Below are positions 45,248 through 54,590 of a DNA stretch of 64,000 nt, one piece after another; position 1 is the stretch's first letter, and each line of letters begins with the position of its first letter. The stretch comes from Actinotignum schaalii FB123-CNA-2 (lineage in GTDB: Bacteria; Actinomycetota; Actinomycetes; Actinomycetales; Actinomycetaceae): positions 1,028,824 through 1,092,823 of the forward strand of contig NZ_KE150262.1 of NCBI RefSeq assembly GCF_000411135.1. Direction: 5' to 3'. The notes beneath the pieces were generated by a model. The model worked only from the letters and a program-made list of their open reading frames with translations, was not told where the DNA came from and did no database searches. The position numbers and the translations under genes were made by a program.

Positions 45248-45305
45248 TTCGGTTGCTATCCGTACTCGTATCTACTGAGTAGGGGTGCATTTTTAACGCA
45301 TATTT

Positions 45306-46259
45306 TTAACGCAGCGCCGGATCGCCGGTACGGACGGTGTCCACCTCCGCGGGAGTGGGGGAGTACGCACCGTCGTGGCTGACGGTCAGCCCCGCCGTAA
45401 TAACCGCCTGGTGCAGTGCGGGGCGCACGTCGGAGAAATGGGCGGCGCGCAGCCGCTGCTTGGCTTCCACCGACCCGAGAAGCCCAGCCTCCATAAGCCC
45501 GGCCAGCATCCCGGCCATAAAAGAATCGCCGGCACCCACGGTGTCTCCCAGCTCCACATTAAGCGGATCGACGACGAGCATATCGCGCTCCCCGGCTAGC
45601 TTGACATAAGCACCCCACGGCCCGCGGGTGACCACCACCATGCCAGGCCCGGAGGTAACCCACCGGCGCATAATCCGCTCCACCGGCTCACCGGGGTAGA
45701 GCCATTCGAGGTCCTCATCAGACGCCTTGACCACATCGCACAGTGCCACCAGTTCCTCAATGCTCTCCCGCACCTTTTCGGGAGAACCCATCAGATCCGG
45801 GCGGGCATTCGGATCATAAGAAACGGTGCCGGTGAGGGCCTGGCGCTTGACGGCGCGCAAAATCTTCTTGCTCGAGGCACCCACCACCGCAGAGTACGAA
45901 CCACAGTGCAGGTGCCCCACCGTATCCGGGTCCGGAATCTCGGGGAGGTCCGATTCGACGTCGAACTCATAACGTGCCCGGCCCTCCGCGTCGAGGAAAG
46001 CGCTCGCGGTGGTGGTCCGACTGGCGCCGTCGGACCCGGGGACAATCTCCACACCCATGGCGGCTGCCTGGGAAGCGATTCGTTCCCCGCGCTCATCACG
46101 TCCGAACCAGGTAGCGAGCTCCACGTGTTGGCCGAGTCGGGAGACACCGGATGCCACATTGAGAAGTGAACCGCCCACGACCTCAGTGCCCGGTCCGGTC
46201 TCTCCCTCACGGATAATAATGTCCACAAGCGCTTCACCGGCGCTCACAAATCGTGCCAT
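45306..46259 (-). CDS. PfkB-family sugar kinase (fructokinase/ribokinase-like)
   Basis: ATP-dependent carbohydrate kinase of 317 residues. The N-terminal GGSLLNVASGVSRLG and WFGRDERGERI segments are the first PfkB signature, and LGDTVGAGDSFMAGMLAGL the second, with the catalytic Asp of GAGD. The Asn/Asp pattern (VSYDPNARPDLMG, KASDEDLEWLYPG) is closest to bacterial fructokinases, but the substrate is not certain. ATG 46259 has GGGAGG upstream; an in-frame ATG at 46427 precedes a non-conserved stretch. It converges on the sialidase operon, but no shared operator was seen, so a link to sialate use is only possible. Confidence 0.88.
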   Translation of the reverse strand: MARFVSAGEALVDIIIREGETGPGTEVVGGSLLNVASGVSRLGQHVELATWFGRDERGERIASQAAAMGVEIVPGSDGASRTTTASAFLDAEGRARYEFDVESDLPEIPDPDTVGHLHCGSYSAVVGASSKKILRAVKRQALTGTVSYDPNARPDLMGSPEKVRESIEELVALCDVVKASDEDLEWLYPGEPVERIMRRWVTSGPGMVVVTRGPWGAYVKLAGERDMLVVDPLNVELGDTVGAGDSFMAGMLAGLMEAGLLGSVEAKQRLRAAHFSDVRPALHQAVITAGLTVSHDGAYSPTPAEVDTVRTGDPALR

Positions 46260-46435
46260 TGGTGCCTCCCATCGCCACAGCTGTTCTGCGCGCAGGCCCG
46301 GGGCACCGTAACCTGGCTGCCCGACGCTGCGCACGCTTTCTTCGCGTACCAGTTTATCTGGAAAATCACCGGGATTTTGGGGTATACGGGGCAAGAACGG
46401 CCCTGCGCCATGACGGAAAAATGTCAAGCCCGCGC

Positions 46436-46460
46436 GCGCAAAAAATTTTGGTTTTTGCGC
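46436..46460. promoter_or_regulatory. Inverted repeat between the sugar kinase and ribF
   Basis: GCGCAAAAA and TTTTTGCGC, a 9-bp perfect repeat around ATTTTGG, in the divergent gap. It could be an operator or part of a promoter; it does not follow a gene end, so a terminator is unlikely. Confidence 0.4.
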
Positions 46461-46498
46461 ACGTGGGATAACGGTGGGGATAAGCTACCCTGGAGAAC

Positions 46499-47491
46499 GT
46501 GCAGATTTGGACATCTCCCTTAGATATTTCGCCGGATTTTGACCGGAGCGTGGTGACCTTCGGGGTATACGACGGCGTCCACCGTGGGCACCGTGCCGTT
46601 CTTACCCGCGCCGTTGATATTGGCCGGGAACTCGGTTGGCCCGTTATTGTTCTCACGTTTGATCCCCATCCGGCCACCGTCCACCGCCCCGAGGCACATA
46701 TTCGCCTCGTTATGAGCCTGCAAGATCGCATTAATCGCATTGAGACGCTGGGTGTGGATGCGCTCTATCTCCAGCATTACGATGCGGCCTACGCCCGCGC
46801 TACCGCCGCGGAATTTGTGCGGGATCAACTTGTTGGCCAACTCCGGGCCGGCTTCGTGGTGGTCGGGCACGATGCCCGTTTCGGGGCGGGAAATACCGGG
46901 GATGAGGCGGTGCTGCGCCGCCTCGGTACCGAGCTTGGCTTCGGTGTGGAAATCGTAGGAGACCGCTGTGACGCCGCGGGGGAACGGTGGTCCTCTACCC
47001 GGGTGCGCGCCGCGCTTGCTACCGGTGATGTCGCTAGCGCAGCGCAGATCCTGGGGCGCCCGCACCGTATTCACGGCACCGTGGTACACGGGGCACGGCG
47101 CGGGCGCGAATTGGGGTTTCCCACCGCCAATCTCAGCGGGGATGATTTGGGTGAAGTTCCCGCAGATGGCGTGTACGCCGGGTGGCTGGTGCGCCATATT
47201 CCAGGTGGTACCGCCGAAGAATACCTGCCGGCAGCCATCTCGGTGGGAACCAATCCTCAATTCGAGGGCCAGGAACGCACCGTGGAAGCCCACGTACTCG
47301 GGCGTAGCGATCTCAACCTCTACGGAGAACCCATCAGTATCGATTTCGTTTCCCGTATCCGCCCCATGCTCACATTCGGTTCGGTTGATGAATTGTTGGC
47401 ACGGATCGACCTGGACGTTTTGGAAACCGCAGACCGACTGGGTGTTCCGCCCGCCGGACGTGTCCCACCCGGGTCAGTGCAGGCCTCATGA
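46499..47491 (+). CDS. ribF: Bifunctional riboflavin kinase/FAD synthetase
   Basis: Converts riboflavin to FMN and FAD. The N-terminal nucleotidyltransferase domain shows FGVYDGVHRGHRAVL and LTFDPHPATVHRP, then VVVGHDARFGAGNTGD. SSTRVRAAL links to the C-terminal kinase domain with RIHGTVVHGARRGRELGFPTANL, the PTAN motif being the flavin/ATP site. Length 330 is standard. GTG start at 46499 with TGGAG upstream. No FMN riboswitch was recognised ahead of it. It resumes the backbone after truB. Confidence 0.95.
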   Translation: MQIWTSPLDISPDFDRSVVTFGVYDGVHRGHRAVLTRAVDIGRELGWPVIVLTFDPHPATVHRPEAHIRLVMSLQDRINRIETLGVDALYLQHYDAAYARATAAEFVRDQLVGQLRAGFVVVGHDARFGAGNTGDEAVLRRLGTELGFGVEIVGDRCDAAGERWSSTRVRAALATGDVASAAQILGRPHRIHGTVVHGARRGRELGFPTANLSGDDLGEVPADGVYAGWLVRHIPGGTAEEYLPAAISVGTNPQFEGQERTVEAHVLGRSDLNLYGEPISIDFVSRIRPMLTFGSVDELLARIDLDVLETADRLGVPPAGRVPPGSVQAS

Positions 47492-47549
47492 CCGGCCGCA
47501 TCATCAGCACGGTCGGGAAACGGCGTGCAGCATTCGCTAGGGTAGGTGC

Positions 47550-47930
47550 ATGAGTACATTCGCTCTTCGCGTCGCCATCAATGCTCTTGCGCTGTGGGTG
47601 GCCACGCTCTTGATCCCCGGTCTGGCAATGGTGGGGGAGGCCCCCGATACCCTCCGTCTCATTGGATGGTTCGTGGTGGCCGGCCTCATTCTTGCCATCC
47701 TTAACGCGGTTATCCGCCCGATCCTGAAATTCCTTTCCTTCCCGCTCTATATCCTCACCCTCGGGCTCTTCTCCCTCGTGGTCAACGCGGCGATGATCTC
47801 GCTCACCGCCTGGGCCTCCCAGGGCTTGGCGGTGCACCTGGTTGTGGGCAGCTTCTGGGCCGCGCTCTTCGGCGGGATTGTGGTCTCCCTCGTCAATATG
47901 GTGCTCAGCGGTTTCGTTGATCGCTCCTAG
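47550..47930 (+). CDS. Phage-holin-family (four-helix) membrane protein
   Basis: The 126-residue protein has four predicted transmembrane helices ([69 protein letters not shown]). [25 protein letters not shown] is the signature of the PF04020-type family, found in most Actinobacteria without any prophage. The name does not imply lysis. It is followed by a hairpin terminator and rpsO. Function unknown. Confidence 0.88.
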   Translation: MSTFALRVAINALALWVATLLIPGLAMVGEAPDTLRLIGWFVVAGLILAILNAVIRPILKFLSFPLYILTLGLFSLVVNAAMISLTAWASQGLAVHLVVGSFWAALFGGIVVSLVNMVLSGFVDRS

Positions 47931-47973
47931 CTACCTGCCATCTACCGGCCAAGAGAAAGCGGGGAAGGCCACA

Positions 47974-48001
47974 CCCGCACTGGCGGATACGCCAGTGCGG
48001 G
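47974..48001 (+). terminator. Hairpin between the holin-family gene and rpsO
   Basis: CCCGCACTGGCG and CGCCAGTGCGGG form a perfect 12-bp stem around GATA. There is no T-tract, but the position, 44 bases after the gene end, suits termination. Confidence 0.65.
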
Positions 48002-48112
48002 GCGTCGTCGCCGTGTGCTAGAATTTTCAGGCCGTTTACATCGGCCACGGTAGCGTCATGCCTGGGAGAACATGCCCCGGAGCTCCGTGCAACGGAAACT
48101 AAGGAGAATCGC

Positions 48113-48382
48113 ATGGCCCTCAAGCCTGAAGAAAAGCAGAAGATCATTGCCGAATACGCCACGCACGAGGGCGATACCGGTTCCCCCGAAGTGCAGGTGG
48201 CTCTGCTCTCGGCTCGTATTTCGCAGCTGACGGAGCACTTCCGCTCGCACATCCACGACCACCATTCGCGTCGTGGTCTTATGCTTCTTATCGGCCAGCG
48301 CCGCCGCCTTCTCAGCTACCTCGCTGAGGAAGATATCGAGCGGTACCGGTCGCTGATCGCACGTCTCGGCTTGCGTCGATAA
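48113..48382 (+). CDS. rpsO: 30S ribosomal protein S15
   Basis: Primary 16S-binding ribosomal protein of 89 residues. [23 protein letters not shown] and [29 protein letters not shown] are diagnostic. ATG 48113 follows CTAAGGAGAATC, a strong site. A candidate -10 (TAGAAT, about 48017) lies after the preceding hairpin. Terminator directly downstream. rpsO-pnp is the usual pairing. Confidence 0.97.
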   Translation: MALKPEEKQKIIAEYATHEGDTGSPEVQVALLSARISQLTEHFRSHIHDHHSRRGLMLLIGQRRRLLSYLAEEDIERYRSLIARLGLRR

Positions 48383-48388
48383 GTACTT

Positions 48389-48420
48389 AAAGCGGCTCGG
48401 GTTTCATCCCGGGCCGCTTT
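48389..48420 (+). terminator. Terminator after rpsO
   Basis: AAAGCGGCTCGGG and CCCGGGCCGCTTT pair over 13 bases with one mismatch, loop TTTCAT, and the stem ends in TTT. It starts 6 bases after the rpsO stop; part of the transcripts probably read on to pnp. Confidence 0.8.
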
Positions 48421-48656
48421 CCGTATGCCCGCAGGCGTGAGAAGCTGCTCAGCATCGCCGCAAGTGAACCGCGCGCGAAGCTCAGCTGCTTGCTCGGGCA
48501 CTACGATAGACAGGGTGTGGCGCGCCTGCGCACCCCAATATGTGGAGTACCGCGAACGTGGTCTTCGGTGATGGTTGACGAAGGCGGGAACGCTAGGGCC
48601 CGTTTTCGTGAATTACCACTGATGGCCGCCTCGCGGCCGAAATAAAAGGAGGTCCC

Positions 48657-51095
48657 GTGGAGGGTCCCAATATTCATAGTGTGGAAGCCGTTGTTGATAA
48701 CGGTTCCTTTGGAACACGTACCATTCGTTTTGAAACCGGGCTGCTGGCCCAACAGGCCAACGGCGCTGCCCTGGCCTACCTGGACGGGGAAACCACCGTT
48801 TTCTCCGCCACCACCGCCTCGAAAAGCCCGAAGGAACACTTCGATTTCTTCCCGCTGACGGTGGACGTGGAAGAACGCTCCTACGCGGCCGGTAAAATTC
48901 CCGGCTCGTTCTTCCGCCGTGAAGGCCGGCCCGGTACGGACGCCATTCTGGCCGCCCGGCTCATTGACCGCCCGCTGCGCCCGCTCTTCACCAAGGGCAT
49001 GCGTAACGAAGTGCAGATCGTGGAAACCGTCCTCTCCATCCACCCGGATGATGCCTACGACGTTCTCGCGATCAACGCCGCCTCCCTGTCCACCTCGCTG
49101 ACGGATCTGCCTTTCGCCGGGCCGGTCGGCGGCACTCGCGTGTCCCTCGTGGACGGGCAGTGGATCGCCTTCCCGCGCTGGTCGGAAATGGCGCGCGCCA
49201 CCTTCTCCATGGATATTGCCGGGCGCATTGTTGGGGACGACGTCGCCATCACCATGGTGGAGGCCCAAGCTCCCGAACAAACGGAAGCTAATGTGGCCGC
49301 CGGTGGCATCGCCCCCACCGAAGAAGTTATTACCCAGGGTCTGGAAGCCGCCAAGGGCGTTATTCGCACCCTCTGCGAAGCGCAGCTCACCCTCATCAAC
49401 GAATGCGGGAAGCCCACCGCGGACTACCCCTTCTTCCCGAATTACACCGATGCCCAGTTCGAGGCTGTCGGGAATGCCCTCGGGGATCGTTTCAACACCA
49501 TCCTCGGAATTGTGGACAAGGTGGAGCGCGATACCGCTCTCAATGACCTCACCGATCAGATCGTTTCCGAACTGACGGTGCCCGCCGATGCCCAGTTCAA
49601 TCTGGAAGAAGACGGCCCCGGGCTCGCCGCCGCGGTCAATGACCACTTCAAGGAAGTCATGCGCCGCCACGTCCTCACCGAAAACGTGCGTATGGACGGG
49701 CGCCGCCCCACCGATATTCGTTCGATTTCCGCGCAGGCCGGCGTGCTGCCGCGCGTGCACGGCTCGGCGATCTTCCAGCGTGGTGAAACGCAGATCCTCG
49801 GGGTGACCACCCTCAATATGCTCAAGATGGAACAGCCGCTGGATAATCTTTCCCCGATTACCCACAAGCGTTACATCCACCACTACAACTTCCCTCCTTA
49901 TTGCACCGGGGAAACCGGGCGCGTGGGCAGCCCCAAGCGCCGCGAAATCGGGCACGGACACCTGGCAGAAATGGCACTGGAATCCCAGCTGCCCAGCCGG
50001 GAAGAATTCCCCTACGCCATCCGCCAAGTTTCTGAGACGATGGGCTCGAATGGCTCCTCCTCCATGGGTTCGGTGTGTGCCTCGACCATGTCCCTGCTCA
50101 ACGCGGGTGTGCCGCTCAAGGCCCCGGTTGCCGGCATTGCCATGGGTCTCATCTCCGCCCAGATCGACGGGGAAACCAAGTACGTGACCCTGACCGATAT
50201 TCTCGGTGCGGAAGACGCCCTGGGCGATATGGACTTCAAGGTGGCCGGTACTCGTGACTACGTGACCGCGCTGCAACTGGACACCAAGCTGGATGGCATC
50301 CCGGCGGAAGTTCTTTCCGCGGCGCTGTCCCAGGCCCGTGACGCCCGCCTGGCCATCCTCGATCTCATGAACCAGGCCATTGATGGCCCCGATGAGATGG
50401 CTCCCACCGCGCCCCGTATCCTCACCGTGAAGATCCCGGTAGATAAGATCGGCGAAGTCATCGGCCCCAAGGGCAAGATGATCAACCAGATCCAGGAAGA
50501 TACCGGCGCGGAAATCACCATCGAAGACGACGGCACCGTCTTCATCGGCGCCTCCGACGGTGTTTCCGCGGAAGCTGCCCGTGACACCGTCAATTCCATT
50601 GCCAACCCGCAGCTTCCCGAAGTGGGCGAACGCTACGTGGGTACCGTGGTTAAGACCACCACCTTCGGTGCGTTCATCTCCCTCACCCCGGGCCGCGACG
50701 GCCTCCTCCACATCTCCCAGATTCGTCGCCTCGTGGGTGGCAAGCGCGTGGAGAACGTGGAAGATGTCCTCAACGTGGGCGACAAGGTTGAGGTCGAAAT
50801 CGGTGAAATCGATGACCGCGGCAAGATCTCCCTGGAAGCGGTGGTTCCGGAAGGCGAAGCGAACGCCGAAGCGGAAAGCTCCGATCAGGGCGATAACGGT
50901 GATCACGGCGAAGCGGAGGAGAGCGCCCCGCGGCAGAACCGGGCACGTTCCCGTTCGCGCCGGCGCACCGAGTCCTCGGCGCCCAGCGCGCCTTCGGCAG
51001 ATGACTCCGATGCTGATTCCAGCTCGAGCCGCGGTTCGCGTGGAAGTCGCGGCTCGCGGCGGCGTCGTCGCACCGTTCACACGGACGAAGACTAA
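48657..51095 (+). CDS. pnp: Polyribonucleotide nucleotidyltransferase (PNPase)
   Basis: Phosphorolytic 3'-5' exoribonuclease, 812 residues. Two RNase PH domains are present: the first has [29 protein letters not shown] and the second [16 protein letters not shown] and [23 protein letters not shown] domain ([17 protein letters not shown], about 590) and an S1 domain ([15 protein letters not shown], about 656) follow. The last 80 residues are a highly charged tail with Arg/Ser/Gly words ([22 protein letters not shown]), longer than in many homologues. GTG start with AAAAGGAGG. Confidence 0.97.
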   Translation: MEGPNIHSVEAVVDNGSFGTRTIRFETGLLAQQANGAALAYLDGETTVFSATTASKSPKEHFDFFPLTVDVEERSYAAGKIPGSFFRREGRPGTDAILAARLIDRPLRPLFTKGMRNEVQIVETVLSIHPDDAYDVLAINAASLSTSLTDLPFAGPVGGTRVSLVDGQWIAFPRWSEMARATFSMDIAGRIVGDDVAITMVEAQAPEQTEANVAAGGIAPTEEVITQGLEAAKGVIRTLCEAQLTLINECGKPTADYPFFPNYTDAQFEAVGNALGDRFNTILGIVDKVERDTALNDLTDQIVSELTVPADAQFNLEEDGPGLAAAVNDHFKEVMRRHVLTENVRMDGRRPTDIRSISAQAGVLPRVHGSAIFQRGETQILGVTTLNMLKMEQPLDNLSPITHKRYIHHYNFPPYCTGETGRVGSPKRREIGHGHLAEMALESQLPSREEFPYAIRQVSETMGSNGSSSMGSVCASTMSLLNAGVPLKAPVAGIAMGLISAQIDGETKYVTLTDILGAEDALGDMDFKVAGTRDYVTALQLDTKLDGIPAEVLSAALSQARDARLAILDLMNQAIDGPDEMAPTAPRILTVKIPVDKIGEVIGPKGKMINQIQEDTGAEITIEDDGTVFIGASDGVSAEAARDTVNSIANPQLPEVGERYVGTVVKTTTFGAFISLTPGRDGLLHISQIRRLVGGKRVENVEDVLNVGDKVEVEIGEIDDRGKISLEAVVPEGEANAEAESSDQGDNGDHGEAEESAPRQNRARSRSRRRTESSAPSAPSADDSDADSSSSRGSRGSRGSRRRRRTVHTDED

Positions 51096-51125
51096 AACCC
51101 GCGCCTACGGGCGCTAGGTAGAGTG

Positions 51126-51159
51126 AACTCCCCGAATGTTTCCGGACGTTCGGGGAGTT
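51126..51159 (+). terminator. Terminator after pnp
   Basis: AACTCCCCGAA and TTCGGGGAGTT form an 11-bp stem around a 12-base loop, ending in TTT. It lies 30 bases after the pnp stop and also shows that the next gene must start downstream of it. Confidence 0.8.
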
Positions 51160-51186
51160 TGCGTAACTATCCAGGAAAGTATTCCC

Positions 51187-52500
51187 ATGTTGTATAGCGA
51201 ACTGCCCCTTCCGCTTAACGCGGGCGCCAGTCTTAATATTGACGACGACGGCGCACTCCTACGCCGCACCGTCCTCCCCGGCGGGCTCCGTGTCCTCAGC
51301 TACCGCCTGCCCCATATTCACTCCACCTACATCAGCATGTGGGTGGGCGCCGGGTCTCGCGACGAAGTGACGGAGACTCAAGGATCCACCCATTTCCTCG
51401 AGCATCTGCTTTTCAAGGGTACGAAGCGGCGCAGCTCCCTCGATATTTCACGAGAAACGGATTACCTGGGCGGGGGATTCAATGCGGCCACCTCGAAGCA
51501 ATACACCCACTACCACGGCCATATCTTTGACGAGGACCTGCCCCAGGCCATCGATATCCTCGCCGATATGCTCACCGGCGCGACCCTCAGCGCCGAAGAT
51601 TTTGCGGTGGAACGCGGCGTTATCCTCGAAGAACTCGCCATGTACGCCGACGATCCCACCGATACCGCCATGGAAAAAATCCCGCAGCTTGTCTTTGGGG
51701 ATCACCCGCTGGCGCGCCCCGTCGGGGGAACGGCGCAGACGGTGCGGGCTTTGCAGCACGAGGCGCTTCTCGAGCACTACCACGGGGTCTACCATCCTGA
51801 TGAAGTGGTGGTGGTTGCCGCGGGCGCCGTCGACCATGACAAACTATGCGAGCTGGCGGTGGGGGCACTGAGTGCCGGAGGTTGGGACCTGAGCACGGAG
51901 CGCGATGCGCACCCGCGCCGTATCGCCCCACCCATTACCTACCAGGCGGCACACGACCTGCATATTCCGAAAGAAGTGGAGCAGGCGGCGGTCATTGTAG
52001 GAATGCCGGGGTTGAGCTTGACCAGTGAGGACCTGCCCACCTTGCTCGCCCTCAACGCGATTCTGGGTGGAGGAACATCCTCGCGGCTCTTCCAGGAAAT
52101 TCGGGAACGGCGCGCTCTGGCCTACTCGACCTATTCCTTCCCGATTAGCTACCGCGAAGGCGGCATGTTCTGCCTGGCGGCCGGGTGTGCCCCGCATAAT
52201 GTGGGTACCGTGCGCGAGCTCATGATGACCGAATTGGATCGCCTCGCCCGCGACGGTGTGAGCGAAGAAGAAACGGAATCTGCTTTCCGACGCCTTCGCG
52301 CCGATATTGTTTTCGACGCCGAACGGGTGGGCACCGCTATGACCCGGCTCGGTACCTCCGAGCTGGTGCGCGGCAGCCTCATTTCGCATGAGGAACACCT
52401 GCGCCGGGCCCGCGCCGTGCGCGCCGCCGATATAAACGAGCTGGCCCGCCGCATTGCGGCAGGCCAGCGTTCGTGTGTAACGGTCGGACCGGAGAACTAG
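51187..52500 (+). CDS. M16-family zinc peptidase
   Basis: Processing-peptidase-like metalloprotease of 437 residues, single chain with N- and C-terminal M16 halves. HFLEHLLFKGTKRRS carries the inverted zinc motif H-x-x-E-H, and the third ligand is the Glu in VILEELAMYADDP. GGGTSSRLFQEIRERRALAYS is the R/Y pair of the C-terminal half. The gene lies between pnp and dapB as in most Actinobacteria. ATG 51187 with AGGAAAG upstream is preferred over 51136, which lies inside the terminator. Substrates are unknown. Confidence 0.92.
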   Translation: MLYSELPLPLNAGASLNIDDDGALLRRTVLPGGLRVLSYRLPHIHSTYISMWVGAGSRDEVTETQGSTHFLEHLLFKGTKRRSSLDISRETDYLGGGFNAATSKQYTHYHGHIFDEDLPQAIDILADMLTGATLSAEDFAVERGVILEELAMYADDPTDTAMEKIPQLVFGDHPLARPVGGTAQTVRALQHEALLEHYHGVYHPDEVVVVAAGAVDHDKLCELAVGALSAGGWDLSTERDAHPRRIAPPITYQAAHDLHIPKEVEQAAVIVGMPGLSLTSEDLPTLLALNAILGGGTSSRLFQEIRERRALAYSTYSFPISYREGGMFCLAAGCAPHNVGTVRELMMTELDRLARDGVSEEETESAFRRLRADIVFDAERVGTAMTRLGTSELVRGSLISHEEHLRRARAVRAADINELARRIAAGQRSCVTVGPEN

Positions 52501-52534
52501 CGGACGCTCCGCTGGTTCGCTAGCCGGTTTTTCG

Positions 52535-54562
52535 CTATTCGGCGTCCTCCGGGCTAGGCGTGGACGGGGCGCTTTCCACCGACGGCGCGGACGGGGCGCT
52601 TTCCACCGACGGCGCGGACGGGGCGCTTTCCACCGACGGCGCGGCCTCCGCGGCAACGGGACCTTGAGCGTTCTCTGCATTCTCCGCTCCATCCGCGGTG
52701 GGATCGTCTACTGGTGCGTGCACCACCTTGAGGGTGCGGTAACGGTTAAGCGCCGCGGCGATATCCACCGCGCGTGGCCGGGTCAGGAAGGCCGGTTTTT
52801 CGCCGGCCCCCAGGGCATCCAGACCGTGCGTGGCAATGGTCTCCTCCAGGCGAGCAATACCTTCCGGAACGGTGTATCTGCCGCGCAGGCACAGGGCACG
52901 GGTGGGGTCGGTCAGGGAGCGAATTGCCCAGGCAATCGCGGCGGTCTGGCCCGGATCCACAATCTGGGGCACATCACTGACATCAATATCCGCGCGGTCT
53001 AGCGAAATAAGATCCACCCCGCGCGATTTCGTTTTCGCCTTCACCCCGTGGGCTTTGAGCGGGAGCGGATAGCGCGGTGCCGGGTGCGTAAACTCAGCAA
53101 TATCATTGCGTTCCCGCGGGTGCGCTGCCGCCACCGCGCGGGCCTGCTCCGTGACATCGTGGCACACATAGTGATCCATGAGGAGCACCCGATCCGCGGC
53201 ATCCAAATAATCGCCCGAGCCACCCATAACCATGATGGTGGAGATACCGGCGCGCGCCATACCAGCTACCCGATCCACAAAAGGTGTAATGGGTTCCTGA
53301 GTGGCAGGAACTAGCTCGCGCATCCGCTCATCACGAATCATGAGATTAGTAGCCGAGGTGTCCTCATCAATAAGCAAGACCCGCGAACCTGCTTCGATGG
53401 ACTCGGAAATAGCGGCGGCCTGCGACGTGGAACCTGAGGCATTTTCGGTAGAAAAATCGGTGGTGTCGGTGCCATCGGGCAGGGAATTAATGAAAGCGGA
53501 GACATCCACGCCGGTCACCCAGCGCCCATCGGCAGCACGCACCTTCATCGCGCTGGGATCCAGAGCCACCAGTTCGCGGCCGTCCCCGGGGATATGTGGA
53601 TAGACGCTGCGCTCGAGAGCGGAGAGCAGCGTGGATTTGCCGTGGTAGCCCCCGCCGACGATCACCGTAATACCCGGGATAATCGGCATGCCGGTCACCT
53701 CACCGGCATGGGGGAGGTGCACGCTTTCACGTAAGCTCTCGGGGCTGGTGAAGGCGATGGCATCTGTCAACGGCAGATCGGAAATGCCTGAGCGGCGCAC
53801 CAGCACCGCGCCGTCGTTAATAAAACCAATCCAGCCGCGCTCCCGAACCACTGCCTGGAGAGCGAGATAATCCTCGTAGGCTTCCACGTGCCTGCGTAAT
53901 GCGGCCCGGTGAGCAGCGAATTCTTCCCCTTCGGAGGAGAAATTGAGCGTGGCTTCGATAATCTCGGGAAGGTACTCATCTGCGGTTTGCGCCATGGCGT
54001 GCCCGAGGATGGTGCGCCCCTGAGCCGGGAAATGACATTGGAAACGTAGTTCCACGTGGTTGGCGAAAACAGTCGCGCTCGAACGCTCCAAAATCTCTTG
54101 CCCCACTTTCGCGATGGAAATATCGCGAGAATGACGGGCGCGCTCCGCAAAAGTACGGGCCAGGAAATCAGCAACAGCCAGGCGCTGTTCCGGGGTGGTG
54201 AGAAGGTCAGCGGGAATCCCCACCTTCGCCGGATCTGCCGTCACCCGCAACGAGGAGGGCGGGGCGTAGGGATCGGATTGCACCCGATCAATATGGACCG
54301 TGTACATGCCGTAGTCATAATCACCGATAACGGACTTGTAGGCCGGGTAGTTACGTCCGTCCAGTTCGTGGAGGCGATCGATAAGATCGACGTCGTCTCC
54401 CTCGACCCGCACAAATTCACGCCGTTCCCGCGGCCCCCCGCCTCGCCTATCCCGACGGTCAAATTGGCGATCCCGGCCTCCGCGCGGGCCCCGGCCTCCC
54501 CGGTAGTCGCGCCCACCGTGGGCATCGTAACGTTCCGAGCTGTGCTCATATCCAAAACTCAT
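52535..54562 (-). CDS. ABC-class P-loop ATPase with RGG-rich N-terminus
   Basis: Predicted ATPase of the ABC class (PF09818-like), 675 residues, not a transporter subunit. The first 50 residues are RGG/RRG/RDRR low complexity. The core follows with DRLHELDGRNYPAYKSVIGDY, FRCQ-like FQCHFPAQGRTILG, and Walker A GGGYHGKSTLLSALE. SGSTSQAAAISESIEAG is the signature and LLIDEDTSATNLMIRDERM is Walker B. It ends in a repeated PSVESAPSA tail. The family is found widely next to unrelated genes; its role is not established. ATG 54562 is preferred to 54808, which lies in dapB. Divergent from dapB. Confidence 0.85.
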   Translation of the reverse strand: MSFGYEHSSERYDAHGGRDYRGGRGPRGGRDRQFDRRDRRGGGPRERREFVRVEGDDVDLIDRLHELDGRNYPAYKSVIGDYDYGMYTVHIDRVQSDPYAPPSSLRVTADPAKVGIPADLLTTPEQRLAVADFLARTFAERARHSRDISIAKVGQEILERSSATVFANHVELRFQCHFPAQGRTILGHAMAQTADEYLPEIIEATLNFSSEGEEFAAHRAALRRHVEAYEDYLALQAVVRERGWIGFINDGAVLVRRSGISDLPLTDAIAFTSPESLRESVHLPHAGEVTGMPIIPGITVIVGGGYHGKSTLLSALERSVYPHIPGDGRELVALDPSAMKVRAADGRWVTGVDVSAFINSLPDGTDTTDFSTENASGSTSQAAAISESIEAGSRVLLIDEDTSATNLMIRDERMRELVPATQEPITPFVDRVAGMARAGISTIMVMGGSGDYLDAADRVLLMDHYVCHDVTEQARAVAAAHPRERNDIAEFTHPAPRYPLPLKAHGVKAKTKSRGVDLISLDRADIDVSDVPQIVDPGQTAAIAWAIRSLTDPTRALCLRGRYTVPEGIARLEETIATHGLDALGAGEKPAFLTRPRAVDIAAALNRYRTLKVVHAPVDDPTADGAENAENAQGPVAAEAAPSVESAPSAPSVESAPSAPSVESAPSTPSPEDAE
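52563..52643. repeat. Three 27-bp tandem repeats in the ATPase tail
   Basis: Three identical 27-base units, in frame, each coding nine residues of the type SVESAPSAP near the C-terminus of the ABC-class ATPase (minus strand). Identity at every base suggests recent expansion and possible copy-number variation between strains. Confidence 0.92.
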
Positions 54563-54590
54563 AGCACCTAGTCTATCCAGGCCACGTAGC

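Noticed and set aside
45289-45313. 12-bp direct repeat ATTTTTAACGCA, twice
   Set aside because: Short, adjacent and at the 3' end of the kinase gene; best explained by a small duplication, with no sign of transposition.
46260-46498. FMN riboswitch before ribF
   Set aside because: The conserved RFN core segments were not found in the 240-base gap.
47550-47930. Holin-like gene considered as sign of a prophage
   Set aside because: The family is a widespread chromosomal membrane protein in Actinobacteria and no phage gene lies nearby.
48501-51080. Very long open frame on the minus strand across pnp
   Set aside because: It is antisense to PNPase, whose domains are unmistakable. Long antisense frames are expected from high-GC codon bias; it has no ribosome site, and His/Gly-rich low-complexity translation.
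52563-52643. Tandem repeats considered as a CRISPR fragment
   Set aside because: Units are contiguous without spacers, in frame within a gene, and there are no cas genes.
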